This document shows, piece after piece, positions 10,640 to 21,699 of a DNA stretch of 64,000 nucleotides (position 1 is the stretch's first letter; every line of letters begins with the position of its first letter). Where the stretch lies: contig JACTAT010000037.1 in NCBI GenBank assembly GCA_014526335.1, forward strand, positions 12,972,139 through 13,036,138, in the 5' to 3' direction. This DNA comes from Chrysaora quinquecirrha (lineage: Eukaryota > Cnidaria > Scyphozoa > Semaeostomeae > Pelagiidae). The position numbers and the translations under genes were made by a program. Under the pieces are notes generated by a model. It saw nothing but the letters and a program-made list of their open reading frames with translations. It ran no database searches and was not told the DNA's origin.

Positions 10640-12190
10640 TGCTTAGTTGCTTGGTTGTCCTGTTACTGATTTGCTTGGTTGCTTGGTTTCCCAGTTTCCC
10701 AGTTGCTCGGTATATCCCGGTTTCCCAGTAGCCGAGTTGCTCGGTTGACCAGTTGTGCTATTGCTCTGGTTGTCCAGTCGCTCAGTTGCCCAGTTGCCAA
10801 GTTGCTCACTTCCTCATTTCTCGGTTGCACTTTTGCTCGGTTGCTTGGTTTCCCAGTTGCCCAGTTGCTCGGTATATCCCGGTTTCCCAGTAGCCGAGTT
10901 GCTCGGTTGACCAGTTGTGCTATTGCTCTGGTTGTCCAGTCGCTCAGTTGCCCAGTTGCCAAGTTGCTCACTTCCTCATTTCTCGGTTGCACTTTTGCTC
11001 GGTTGCTTGGTTTCCCAGTTGCCCAGTTGCTTGGTATCGCCGGCTTCCCAGTAGCCGAGTTGCTCGGTTACCCAGTTGCGCAATTGCTCTGGTTGTCGAG
11101 TTGCTCAGTTGCCCAGTTGCCAAGTTGCTCACTTCCCCATTTCTCGGTTGCCCTTTTGCTCGGTTGCTTGGTTTCCCAGTTACCAAGTTGTGATTTTGCT
11201 GAGTTGCTTAGTTGCCCAGTTGCTTTTTTGCGCTGTTGCTTGGTTCCCAGTTGCTTGGTTTCCCGGTAACGCAGTTGCTCGGTTTCCCGGTAACGCATTT
11301 GCTCGGTTTCCCAGTTGTGAAATTGCTCGGTTGACCAGTTGCAGCCTTGCTCTGGTTGCCCAAGTGCTCAGTTGCCCAGTTGCTCTTTTGCGCAATTGCT
11401 CGGTTGCCCTATTGCAGCGTTGCTTGGTTGCCAAGCTGTGGAGTTCCCCAGTTGCCAAGTTTCTTGGTTTCCCAGTTCCCCAGTTGCTCGGTTGCCCTGT
11501 TGCCCCGTTGCTTGGTTGCCCAGCTGCGAGCTCTCCCAGTTGCCACGTTAACAAGTTTCTCAGTTGCCTAGTTGCTCACTTGCCCAATTACTCTGCTGCT
11601 CTGTTGCTGATTTGCTCAGTTGCTTGGTTCCCATTTGCTCGGTTTCCCAGTTGCTTACTTCCCAATTGCTTGGCTGTCGTGTTGCTGATTTGCTCCGTTG
11701 CTTGGTTGCCAGTTGTTCAGTTTCCCAGTTGCCCATTTGCTCGGTTTCTCAGTTGCCCAGTTGCTGGGTTGCTCAGTTGCGCCGTTGGTCTGGATGCCCA
11801 GTTGCTTAGTTGCCCAGTTGCTGACTTGCCAAATTGCTTGGTTGTCTCTTTGCTTGCTTTCCCAGCTGCGCGGTTGCGCAGTTGCTCAGTTGCCCAGTTG
11901 CTCACTTGCCTAATTTCTTGGTTGCCTAGTTGCCAGTTACTCGGTTAGCCACTTGTCCAGTTGCTCGGTTTCCCAGTTCCGTCATTGCCTTCATTGCCTA
12001 GTTGCTCAGTTGCTCAGTTGCCCAGTTGATCAGTTGCCTAGTTGCCCAGATGCAAGCTGCATGGTTTCCTAGTTGACCGGCTGATCGGTTGCCCGGTTGA
12101 TCGGTTCCCCTGGTTGCCGAGTTGCTCTGTTGCGCTGTTGCTCGGTGGTTGTGTTACCCAGTTGCCTAGTTACTTGGCTGTCCAGTTTAA
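10640..12190. repeat. 8-bp minisatellite array (GTTGCYCR)n, array 1
   Basis: The array consists of about 1.55 kb of 8-bp units, mainly GTTGCCCA and GTTGCTCG with variants such as GTTTCCCA. Because 8 is not a multiple of 3, each 24 bp encodes the same octapeptide in all three frames (VAQLPSCS-like on plus, ATGQLGNR-like on minus). This produces many long overlapping ORFs that are not genes. Inside it about 10,680-10,830 and 10,850-11,010 are near-identical longer repeats. Confidence 0.95.
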
Positions 12191-12400
12191 TATGATTCCT
12201 AAATACCCTTGGATCCGCTTAATATGTTCCCAATCGTTCAATTCCCTAATTTATCTGATGTACCTCATGAATATATTTCTTTAATACCATTGTACACCCT
12301 TAATTCAAGTGAAGGGGTTATGCCCCCCTTGATGAAACTCCTAAATACCCATAGATTCCCTTAATATGACGGTATGTCCTCGATTCCTCAATTCCCTGAT
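12191..12400. repeat. AT-rich spacer after array 1
   Basis: TTCCTAAATACCC, CTTAATATGA and ATTCAAGT-AAGGGGTTATG are shared with 17,450-17,640. It links the minisatellite to the tandem 0.5-kb modules. Confidence 0.6.
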
Positions 12401-13493
12401 TCCCCGCTCCTAGTTTTACAGACTGAGAACCATTTAGGGTCGTTAGCGTGAAATTGCTCGAAGGACATGGTCGAATGAATTGAAACGACGCAACAGTTGC
12501 AATTAGACAAAAAATAAGTGTATTCACTCTATCATTCACGCAATTTGAAATAGAATTTCATTCCATAAATTTAATAAGACATACCATTAATTATGAGATA
12601 TGAATTCGTAATGATCTTGAATGAGGGTGACAATTTTCTCAAGTGAACTGAGATGACGCAACAAGACACGTGAACAAACAGTTTACCCCGGTCAATTGAG
12701 ATGGCGCCAAAAAATTCCGTAAAGAAACATAGACAGAACCGTGAATGCTCTGAAATGAAATTCTTAATTCTCTTGTTACGTTCACTATTTTGTTGCAATT
12801 GTGAAACTAAACAAATATAAAGAACTGAACAAATGATAAACACCTTGACGTCATGTTTCCGATTTCTTGATTCCCTGATTCCCCGTTCCCACTTTTACAC
12901 ACTCAGAACCATTTTGGGTCGTTAACGTGAAATTGCTCGAAGGACATGGTCCAATGAATTGAAACGACGCAACAGTTGCAATTAAACAAAAAATAAGTGT
13001 ATTCACTCTACCATTTACTCTATCTGACATCGAATTCTATTGCATAAAATTAATAAGACATATCATAAATCAATAAGACATAAATTCGCACTGACCTTGA
13101 ATAAGGTGACAATTTACTCAAGTCAACTAAGCTCACGCAATGAAATCACGTAAACCAAAATCCAGTCAATTGAGATGACGCAACCACCAAATCAAGTAAA
13201 CAAACATCCACAGAATCGAGAATGCTCTGAAATAAATTCTTAATTCGCTTCTTACGTTCACTCTGTTGTTGCGACTGTGAAACGAAACAAGTATAAAAGA
13301 ACTCGACAAATGAGAAACGCCCTTATCATTTTCAAGCAGCACTTGATCTTGTAGGAAATATATTCCTCGTTCCTGTGGATGCACGAATGGATGTGCCACA
13401 AAACACGGGATCCTTCTAGACGCTTCGAAAGCCCGCGACGCAGCACCGACATGGATTTAACCCCGTGACCGGACGTTCCCGACGATTGGTTGT
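12401..13493. repeat. AT-rich dimer module, copy 1
   Basis: This unit repeats with a 1,093-bp offset at 13,494-14,580. It contains two diverged sub-copies (about 12,401-12,885 and 12,886-13,493), each starting near TCAGAACCATT/GGGTCGTTA and GAATTGAAACGACGCAACAG. The similar minus-strand ORFs in both copies are explained by the duplication. Confidence 0.85.
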
Positions 13494-14580
13494 TCCCCGC
13501 TCCTAGTTTTACAGACTGAGAACCATTTAGGGTCGTTAGCGTGAAATTGCTCGAAGGACATGGTCGAATGAATTGAAACGACGCAACAGTTGCAATTAGA
13601 CAAAAAATAAGTGTATTCACTCTATCATTCACGCAATTTGAAATAGAATTTCATTCCATAAATTTAATAAGACATACCATTAATTATGAGATATGAATTC
13701 GTAATGATCTTGAATGAGGGTGACAGTTTTCTCAAGTGAACTGAGATGACGCAACAAAACACGTGAACAAACAGTTTACCCCGGTCAATTGAGATGGCGC
13801 CAAAAAATTCCGTAAAGAAACATAGACAGACCGTGAATGCTCTGAAATGAAGTTCTTAATTCTCTTGTTACGTTCACTATTTTGTTGCAATTGTGAAACT
13901 AAACAAATATAAAGAACTGAACAAACGATAAACACCTTGACGTCATGTTTCCGATTTCTTGATTCCCTGATTCCCCGTTCCCACTTTTACACACTCAGAA
14001 CCATTTTGGGTCGTTAACGTGAAATTGCTCGAAGGACATGGTCCAATGAATTGAAACGACGCAACAGTTGCAATTAAACAAAAAATAAGTGTATTCACTC
14101 TACCATTTACTCTATCTGACATCGAATTCTATTGCATAAAATTAATAAGACATATCATAAATCAATAAGACATAAATTCGCACTGACCTTCAATAAGGTG
14201 ACAGTTTACTCAAGTCAACTAAGCTCACACAATGAAATCACGTAAACCAAAATCCAGTCAATTGAGATGACGCAACCACCAAATCAAGTAAACAAACATC
14301 CACAGAATCGAGAATGCTCTGAAATAAATTCTTAATTCGCTTCTTACGTTCACTTTGTTGTTGCGACTGTGAAACGAAACAAGTATAAAAGAACTCGACA
14401 AATGAGAAACGCCCTCATCATTTTCAAGCAGCACTTGATCTTGTAGGAAATATATTCCTCGTTCCTGTGGATGCACGAATGGATGTGCCACAAAACACGG
14501 GATCCTTCTAGACGCTTCGAAAGCCCGTGACGCAGCACCGACATGGATTTAACCCCGTGACCGGACGTTCCCGACGATTG
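13494..14580. repeat. AT-rich dimer module, copy 2
   Basis: It is near-identical to 12,401-13,493. The first copy stops at GACGATTGGTTG, whereas this copy continues into the GC-rich module. The duplication junction is therefore at about 13,492. Confidence 0.85.
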
Positions 14581-15177
14581 GTTGTGGGAACGAGGTCGAT
14601 TGTTCCCCGAGCGTGGCTCATTGCCAACGGGGAGCTCCCAGGTTTCGTGCCTGAAATGTTTTCGAAGGGCGGGGGAATCCTGCCTTACTGTACATCTTTT
14701 GTTTTCCTTTGTTTCCTCGCACGTCGTTAGACCAATATCGGGCACAATGATCGGTATTTTCCAGGCCGCGTTGCAGCTGGCAGCAGCCTGCCACGAACGA
14801 GGCGATGATGACAAGGTAGCACGTCGGTGGCTCGACCCCGCACGGGAGTTGGCAAACCGGGAAGCGGCCCAACTTCGGATCGAACTCGCACAAGAAAACG
14901 CGATCGCCAACGCCACGCCTACTTCACGCATTAGTATAGAGACTAGCTCGGCCGCTCGCGCTACGCGCGAGGCGGCCATCGCTAGCTCCTGCGGAGGGCT
15001 TCTCGCCGCTTCGCGGCTCGCGGGCGACGCTTCGCGTCGCTCGCTGGTTGCCGCTCGCTGCGCTCGCGGCAACCTCTCGGGGGCACGTGCTCCGCACGTG
15101 CTCTCACTAGTGCTCTCACTACTTCTAAACTCATTGGGAGGCTCATCTGTGCAGATAGCAGTCGGCTTTGCAAGAAA
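14581..15177. repeat. GC-rich module with a string of short hairpins, copy 2
   Basis: It carries the same hairpin block as 10,121-10,255, offset by 4,823 bp. It is preceded by a GTGGGAACGAGG...AGCACGTCGGTGGCTCGACC stretch that is also present at 18,300-18,560. A long minus-strand ORF (14,350-15,255) crosses two repeat modules and matches no known family. Confidence 0.8.
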
Positions 15178-15532
15178 TAAGGTGACTGATGTCATACACA
15201 GGCGGGATTTTAGTTGCGATGATCGTTGGTAAAGTAAAAAGTATCTAGTGAACATCCGACGTGAATGCGAATTTCATACAGAAAGAATGGGAATCTAGAG
15301 TGATGTCACATACCAGGGGAATTTTCTTTGGAAACATTATTGTTGATGGTAAAAAGGATCGTGTGACCTATGCACCTGAGTGGGAATCTCATAAGGAGGA
15401 AATAAGAATCTAGACAGGCGTCATGCACCAGGGGGATTTAAAATAGAAACCGTTTTCCTTAGGGTGAAAAGAGCAAAGTCAGATTCACGTGAACTGTGGA
15501 TGACATGGGAATGTAATACGGGCAGAATAAAT
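15178..15532. repeat. Spacer module, copy 2
   Basis: This is a second copy of the spacer at 10,321-10,639, with AAGGTGACTGATGTCATACA and GATCGTTGGTAA. It again lies between the hairpin block and the 8-bp array. Confidence 0.7.
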
Positions 15533-17182
15533 TTCCCAGCTCGGTTTCCCAGTTGCCCAGTTGCTCGGTTTCCCAGTTGCCCAGTTGCTCGGTTTCCCAG
15601 TTGCCCTGCTGCTCAATTTTCCAGTGCCCAATTGGTCGGTTGGCCAGTTGCCTCATTGCTCTGGTTGTCCAGTTGGTCAGCTGGGCATTTGCCAAGTTCT
15701 TCTATTCCCATTTGTTTGGCTACCGCGTTGCTCCGTTGCTTGGTATCCCAGTTGCCAAAATTTTCAAGTTGCTCAGTGGCTCACTTGCCCAATTGCTTGG
15801 TTGCCCTCTTGCTGATTTGCTCGTTTGCTTGGTTCCCAGTTGCTCGGTTTCCCAGTTGCCCAGTTGCTCGGTTTCCCAGTTGCCCTGCTGCTCAATTTTC
15901 CAGTTGCCCAATTGGTCGGTTGGCCAGTTGCCTCATTGCTCTGGTTGTCCAGTTGGTCAGCTGGGCATTTGCCAAGTTCTTCACTTCCCCATTGCTTGGT
16001 TACCGCGTTGCTCCGTTGCTTGGTATCCCAGTTGCCAAAATTGTCAAGTTGCTCAGTGGCTGACTTGCCGAATTGCTTGGTTGCCCTGTCGCTGATTTGC
16101 TCGTTTGCTTGGTTCCCAGTTGCTCGGTTTCCCAGTTGCCCAGTTGCTCGGTTTCCCAGTTGCCCTGCTGCTAAATTTCGCAGTTGCCCAATTGGTCGGT
16201 TGCCCAGTTGCGAGGTTGCCCAGTTGCCACGTTGACAAGTTGCTCAGTTGCACAGTTGCCGACTTGGCTAATTTCTTGGTTGCCTTGTTGCTGATGTGCA
16301 CGGTTGCTTGGTTCCCAGTTGTTCAGTTTCCCAGTTGCGCAGTTGCTCGGTTTCCCCGTTCCCATGTTGCCGGGTTGCCCAGTTGTGCCGTTACTCTTGT
16401 TGCCCAGCTGCTCAGTTGCCCAGTAGCTGAATTGCCCAATTGCTGGGTTGCGCTATTGCTCCGTTGCTTGATTTCCCAGGTGCGCGGCTTCCCAGTTGCC
16501 CAGTTGCTCAGTCGCCCAGTTGCTAACTTGCCCAATTGATTGATTGCCCTGTAGCTGATACGCTCGATCACTTGGTACCCAGTAATTCGGTTTCCGACTT
16601 GCCCAGTTGCTCGGCTTCCCAGTTGCCCAGTTGCTCGCTTTCCCAGTTGCACAGTTGCCGTTGCTTTTGTTTCCTAGTTGCTCAGTTGCCAAGCTGCTCA
16701 GTTGCCCAACTGCTCACTGCCAGCGGCATGGTTTGTTAGTTGCCCAGTTGCTTTGTTGCCCTGTTGCGCCGTTGCTCTGGTTCCCCAGCTGCCCATTTGG
16801 TGAGCTGACCTGTTGATGGGTTGCCCTGTTGCTCCGTTGCTTGGTTGCCCAGTTGCTCAGCTGCTCAGTTGCCCATTTGCTTAGTTGCCGAGTCAGTCGG
16901 TTGCGCTGTTGCTCGGTGGTTTGGTTACCCAGTTTCCTAGTTACTCGGCTGCCCAGTTGCTAGGTTGCTCTGTTACGAAGTTTCTAAGTTGCGCAGTTGC
17001 CCAGTGGCTGGGTTGCCTATTTGCTCTGTTGCCCAGTTGTGTAGCTGCTCGGTTGCCCAGTTGCTTGGTTGCCCTGTTGGTTAGTTGCCGAGTTGCAGAG
17101 CTGCTCAGCTGTCCATTTGCCCAGTTGTCCGCTCGCCGTGTTGCCGAGTTGCTCGGTTGCCCAGCTGCCCAGTTGCTTGGTT
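15533..17182. repeat. 8-bp minisatellite array (GTTGCYCR)n, array 2
   Basis: About 1.65 kb of the same 8-bp unit as array 1. Local higher-order units of roughly 280 bp occur: 15,555-15,835 and 15,845-16,115 share GTTGCCTCATTGCTCTGG and CAGTTGGTCAGCTGGG. All ORFs across it on both strands follow from the 8-bp period. Confidence 0.95.
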
Positions 17183-17680
17183 AATGCTGGTTTGCAACGC
17201 TTAATGCAATGTAATGCATTCCCTTAATACAACGCCTTAATAGCCCTGTACCCTTTAATACAAGAACCAAGACTAAAGCCTTGACATGCTGTACTACCTC
17301 AATATACCATGTCTTTATGCTATGGTTTCTCTTCAATTCAAATCCAAGGAAAGAACGAACATGTGTTTTAATTTTATTTATCTGATGTACCCCCTTGATA
17401 CAATTCCTTAATACCATTGAACTTGTAAATTCAAGTCAGGGGGTTACGCCCCCTTAATACAATTCCTAAATACCCTTGGATTCGGTTAATATGACGTCAT
17501 GTTCGCAATCCTTCGATTCCCTAATTCATCTGATCTACCCCATTAATATATGTCATTAATACCATTGTACCCCTTTAATTCAAGTTAAGGGGTCATGTCC
17601 CCTTAAAACAATGCTCAAATACCCTAACATTCCCTTAATATGACGTTATGTTCCCGATTCCCCGATTCCCTAATTTCCCG
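17183..17680. repeat. AT-rich spacer after array 2
   Basis: It is related to 12,191-12,400 and is itself partly duplicated: TTCCTAAATACCCTTGGATT at about 17,464 and CTCAAATACCC near 17,611. No coding signal was found. Confidence 0.55.
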
Positions 17681-18650
17681 TTCCCAGTTTTACACACTCA
17701 GAACCATTTAAGGTCGTTAACGTAAAATTGCTTGAAGGACATGGTCGAATGAATTGAAACGACGCAACAGTGGCAATTAAACAGAAGATAACTGTATTCA
17801 CTCTATCATTCACTCTATTTGAAATCGAATTTCATTCAATAAACTTAATAAGACGTATCATAAATTACTAAGACATAAATTCCCACTGACCTTGAATAAG
17901 GTGACAGTTTACTCAAGTCAACTGAAATGACGCAACAAAATCACGTAAACAAACAGTTTACTCGAATCAATTGAGATGACGCAACCAGATCACGTAAACA
18001 AAAATGGACAGAGCCGAGAATATTCTGAAATAATTCTTAATTCTCTTCTTACGTTCACTGTTTGTTGCGATTGTGAAACGAAACAAATATAAAAGAAATG
18101 AACCAATGATAAACGCCTTCATCGTTTTCCAACAGCACTCGAACTTTTAAGAAATATATTGCTTGATTCTTGTGGATGCACGGGTGGATGTGCCACGAAA
18201 CACGGCGATCATTCTAGACGCTTCGAAACCCCGTGACGCAGCACGGAAATGTATTTTACCCCGTGACCGGACGTACCCATAGATTGGTTGCGCGAACAAG
18301 GCCGATTGTTCCAAGAGCATGGCGAAATGCCAAAGGGGAGATCGCGGGGTTCGTGCCTGAAATGTTTTCGAAGGGCGGGGGAATGCTGCCTAAGTGTACA
18401 CAACGTACGCTCTTTTGTTTTCTTTTGTTTTTCCGCGCGACATTAGACCAATATCGAGAAGAATAATCGGTATTTGCCAAGCCGTGGCGCAGCCGGCAGC
18501 AGCCTGCCCCGAACGAGGCGATGATGACAAGGTAGCACGTCGGTGGCTCGACCACGCACGGTAGCTGGCAAACCGGGGAGCGGCCGAACTTCGGATCGAA
18601 CTCTTACAAGGAAACGCGCTCGCCAACGCCACGCCTACTCCGCACTTTAG
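17681..18650. repeat. AT-rich module plus truncated GC module, copy 3
   Basis: The first 560 bp are a diverged copy of the 0.5-kb module (GAATTGAAACGACGCAACAG). About 18,230-18,640 matches the pre-hairpin part of the GC-rich module at 14,520-14,940, up to TTTAGTATAGAGA. It stops exactly before the hairpin block, which marks the end of the higher-order repeat. Confidence 0.75.
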
Positions 18651-19790
18651 TATAGAGAATGAGTCCTACAAATTGTGTAACATAACAATTCCCCACGAGA
18701 AGGACGAATACCTGTCAAACACCAGCTTTGCCATTCAACACATTGTGGCATACCGGAAAAGTGGGACCTGGGACCCATAGGTTGGACCTTGGACCTGGAC
18801 CTTAAGAAGGGACCCAGTTCCAAAAACGACATATGGTGTGGAATAACTTGGAAGTTTTTTGCAAATTACGAAAAATTTCAAGAAACCCTGCACCATAGAT
18901 AATATGGGTGCACATACATGTTACGTGTCAGCTTACATTACGAAGTGTTACCCAGCCTCACTCTCACTGTCTTGAAACTTAAGTCACCATAAAGAAGGGT
19001 GAAGATGAAATTTCGCTTCCGTATCTCAGAGGGACACATACATACTGCTTGTAAAGCCGATAGCTTTTTTTGCGTACATACAATCCTCACCAAAAATGCT
19101 GGGACACTTCGAATTTTCTTAACATTTTCGCTCTAAAGACGCATATTCCTCTCCCCCCCCCCCGACTGATGAAATCAATGTTGGCAGTGGTCCCAACATT
19201 GAGTCGGGGGGAGAGGAGGGGTCTAATTACCCAAATATGTTATAATGGGACCGGGTTTTAAGGTAAAACACACTTATAACTTGCTGTCCCGAATATTTTT
19301 GGCCATGATTGTAGGTTGTTTGCATAATGCGCAGTAAGAATAACGATGCGATGTGACGTGAAAATATTTGAACTTTTTATAGAATATATCCATTATTTTG
19401 ATTATTTTATATTACAAAGACAAATCTTTTGAAAATCTTTAACAATTAACACAACGAAGTTGCCATTTAGCTGAACATATGACATGTATGCTACTGGTAT
19501 GCTACTGAATTAGCTATCTTTTGAAATATATAATAGTTTAACTAACAAAGTAAATAGTTACATGTTTATGAGTAGAAAGGGTAAATTTATCTAAAGTTAA
19601 TTCAATATTCTTACGCTAAAGTGATGATTATAGAGATAAGTTGCTTTTTTGAAATAAAATCGATATCTCATAATATTTATTCCAACATACCATATTACCT
19701 CGAAGAAGCACTCTGATTAAAACAGTACCGCAGTCTAAGCTGAGAAAAACTAATGAACACTGTCGAAAATCGGGATAATCTAATATCTAT
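18651..19790. other. Intergenic sequence without recognised genes
   Basis: Mostly AT-rich. At 19,150-19,216 a hairpin is formed by CTCTCCCCCC...GACT and AGTCGGGGGGAGAG around GTTGGCAGTGGTCCCAAC. At 18,775-18,800 TGGACCTTGGACC repeats occur. Confidence 0.4.
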
Positions 19791-20260
19791 GCAGCACAGT
19801 AGACGGCTATCAGTAAAGTGGAAGGGCAATACTCTGAGAGGTTAACATCAGTAGGGTGGAGGCTGTTTATTACAGGGGAGGACCAGCGTCAATATGGTGT
19901 AGGGATAACATTGAGTACATACAGTGGAGGTTGGGCATACAGCGAAGGGCTAAAGGCAGTACATTTTAGTGGAGGCTATTCAGCACCGTGGAGGGATGAC
20001 ATGACACTACTGTACTGATGTTAGCCCCTGGCATCATTGCACAAGATTCGCTGTACTCAATCTTATCCGTCCACTGTACTCGTTAGCCCTTCGCTGTACT
20101 AAACAACTTCCACAATCTCAATGTTCTCTTTCTCTCTCCACTGCATTGATGCAAGCCCTTCGCTGTACTTAACAACCTCCACTGTACTGATGTTATCATC
20201 CCCACTGTACTTGACAACCTCCATTCTACTGCACGATTACCACGTTAAGCCGTCTTTGAT
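19791..20260. repeat. Palindromic MITE-like element (ACAGTGGAGG / CCTCCACTGT)
   Basis: The left half has repeated ACAGTGGAGG, GGCAATACTC, GCGAAGGGCTAA and AACATCAGTA words. The right half has their reverse complements (CCTCCACTGTACTGATGTTA, TTAGCCCTTCGCTGTA). The ends read GTAGACGGCT and AGCCGTCTTT. It is therefore a long inverted repeat without coding capacity. Confidence 0.6.
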
Positions 20261-21220
20261 ATTGGCCACAATGCAGTTCCCAAAAAGTTGAAACATTGCT
20301 TAACGAAAATATCATTCGGCCAGGTCCTTAGAAAGGTAGCATGAATCTTCATTTTCTCTTCTATTATTTTTGTTCGAAACATCCCGTGATAAACAAGTGA
20401 AGTTGGCAGGAAACACTAGCCTGCTAAGAAACGAAATCATTTAAAAAGTAACAAACACCGGGGTGCTTAATGGAGCAAATATGGTAGTTGAAAATTCACA
20501 TACACGTTTAAAAATTAAACATCTTTATCTGCTACGTTTTTACAAGCCGTTTGTTTACATTACGTGTTTAGATTGTTATATTAAATGCAGCATCTTTAAC
20601 GATGGTATTCTTATCGAGGCATAGCAATGCCGTTATTGATATTTATGCAATAATTTTATTTTCTGTTTTTACCGTCAGGTTTGTCGGATGCTGAGTCTGT
20701 TTACATGCAAATCCAACCATGTCTGGGCCTAAAGCCTATGAACATCAAAGAAAGGAAGATAATGTAGGACAAATATTTTGCTTTAGAAGCAGAATTGATT
20801 CATTTCGCAAGTAAAAATGTTGGCCATTTTGGACAGCTTCATGCGAAACCTCCTGTTTTTGCAATCATCTGTCTTTTGCGGGCCACAATAACTGAACAAA
20901 GAATTTGACATTGTCAGTAGCATGGCAGTTGGGAAAGCACTTAATTGAACACCCTATTAGGTAGAAAATTACAGCGAGGATTGTTTTCAAAACATTAAAC
21001 CGACTCTCTATAGGCAGAAAGAGTGTTCCCACTTGTACTCATCAATAAATTCTATCGGTCGTCCCGCTGCATCCCATGAGCTAATTGGCACTTAAAACAC
21101 AATACCGTCCACGTTCTTTTCGCTGATTGGTGTATTTAGTTGCGCATCTGGGCTTTAGTAATTTGTTCAGTCTTTTCCTCAAGTTAATACATTGAGGAAC
21201 ACGAGGAGAAAAAGGCTTTT
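20261..21220. other. Intergenic sequence without recognised features
   Basis: AT-rich sequence with no exon-like ORF and no clear repeat. Confidence 0.35.
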
Positions 21221-21279
21221 AAGTAGGCCCTATGATGTTTCTGCCGCGTTTAACCACTATTTTAAAGTTTTGTACGATG

Positions 21280-21560
21280 TACGACTCAAAGATGCTGGAC
21301 TCACAACGAAAATGCTGTGGGTTCGAGCCACGGTCTTTCCACTCGTGTTGCAGAGATAATAACCTTGGGTAAGTTGTTAACACAAATGTGCCTCTCTCCA
21401 CCCAGGTATATAAATGGGTACCTGGTCGGTAGTTATGAGCGCCGTGTGTTGCTGCACCCTGCTATATGCTAATGCATCCAGACCAAGGGTAAAATGTAAA
21501 GTCGACTGAGTAGCACCGGGCTAGTAGCAGACTCAAAAACGGCAACTTTACTTTTACTAC
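21280..21560 (+). repeat. tRNA-derived SINE (plus orientation)
   Basis: GGGTTCGAGCC near 21,320 fits a pol III B box. It is followed by CTCTCTCCACCCAGGTATA and AATGGGTACCTGG, the conserved body seen in many invertebrate SINEs, and by GACTCAAAAACGGCAACTTT at the tail with TTTACTTT repeats. The left boundary is approximate. Confidence 0.6.
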
Positions 21561-21682
21561 TTTACTTACTCGCAATTTATGTGACTTGGGTCATTTGCTA
21601 GTACAGATTTCTTTGCACAAGTCTACAGGAAAAGTTTCCTGAAAAATATTATTATAATCACTCACCTCCATAGTGTTCTCTA

Positions 21683-21699
21683 TTAAGGATGATAGAAGG
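21683..21699 (-). CDS. EGF gene: candidate terminal coding exon
   Basis: After acceptor CCTTTTAG, phase 1 reading gives five codons (A-F-Y-H-P) and TAA. It would end the protein soon after the CCPDG module. It is very short and rests only on phase and acceptor. A GTGAGT donor follows at about 21,661-21,666, so it may instead be coincidental. Confidence 0.25.

Noticed and set aside
10663..11948. Long overlapping ORFs on both strands of the first 8-bp array (up to 290 codons)
   Set aside because: They arise from the 8-bp period, which keeps all frames open; the repeated octapeptide is the same in every frame and there is no gene structure.
14350..15255. 301-codon minus-strand ORF and 216-codon plus-strand ORF
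   Set aside because: They cross the border between two repeat modules; the GC hairpin block keeps both strands open. No recognised domain.
15459..17184. Long ORFs in the second 8-bp array
   Set aside because: Same artefact as in the first array.
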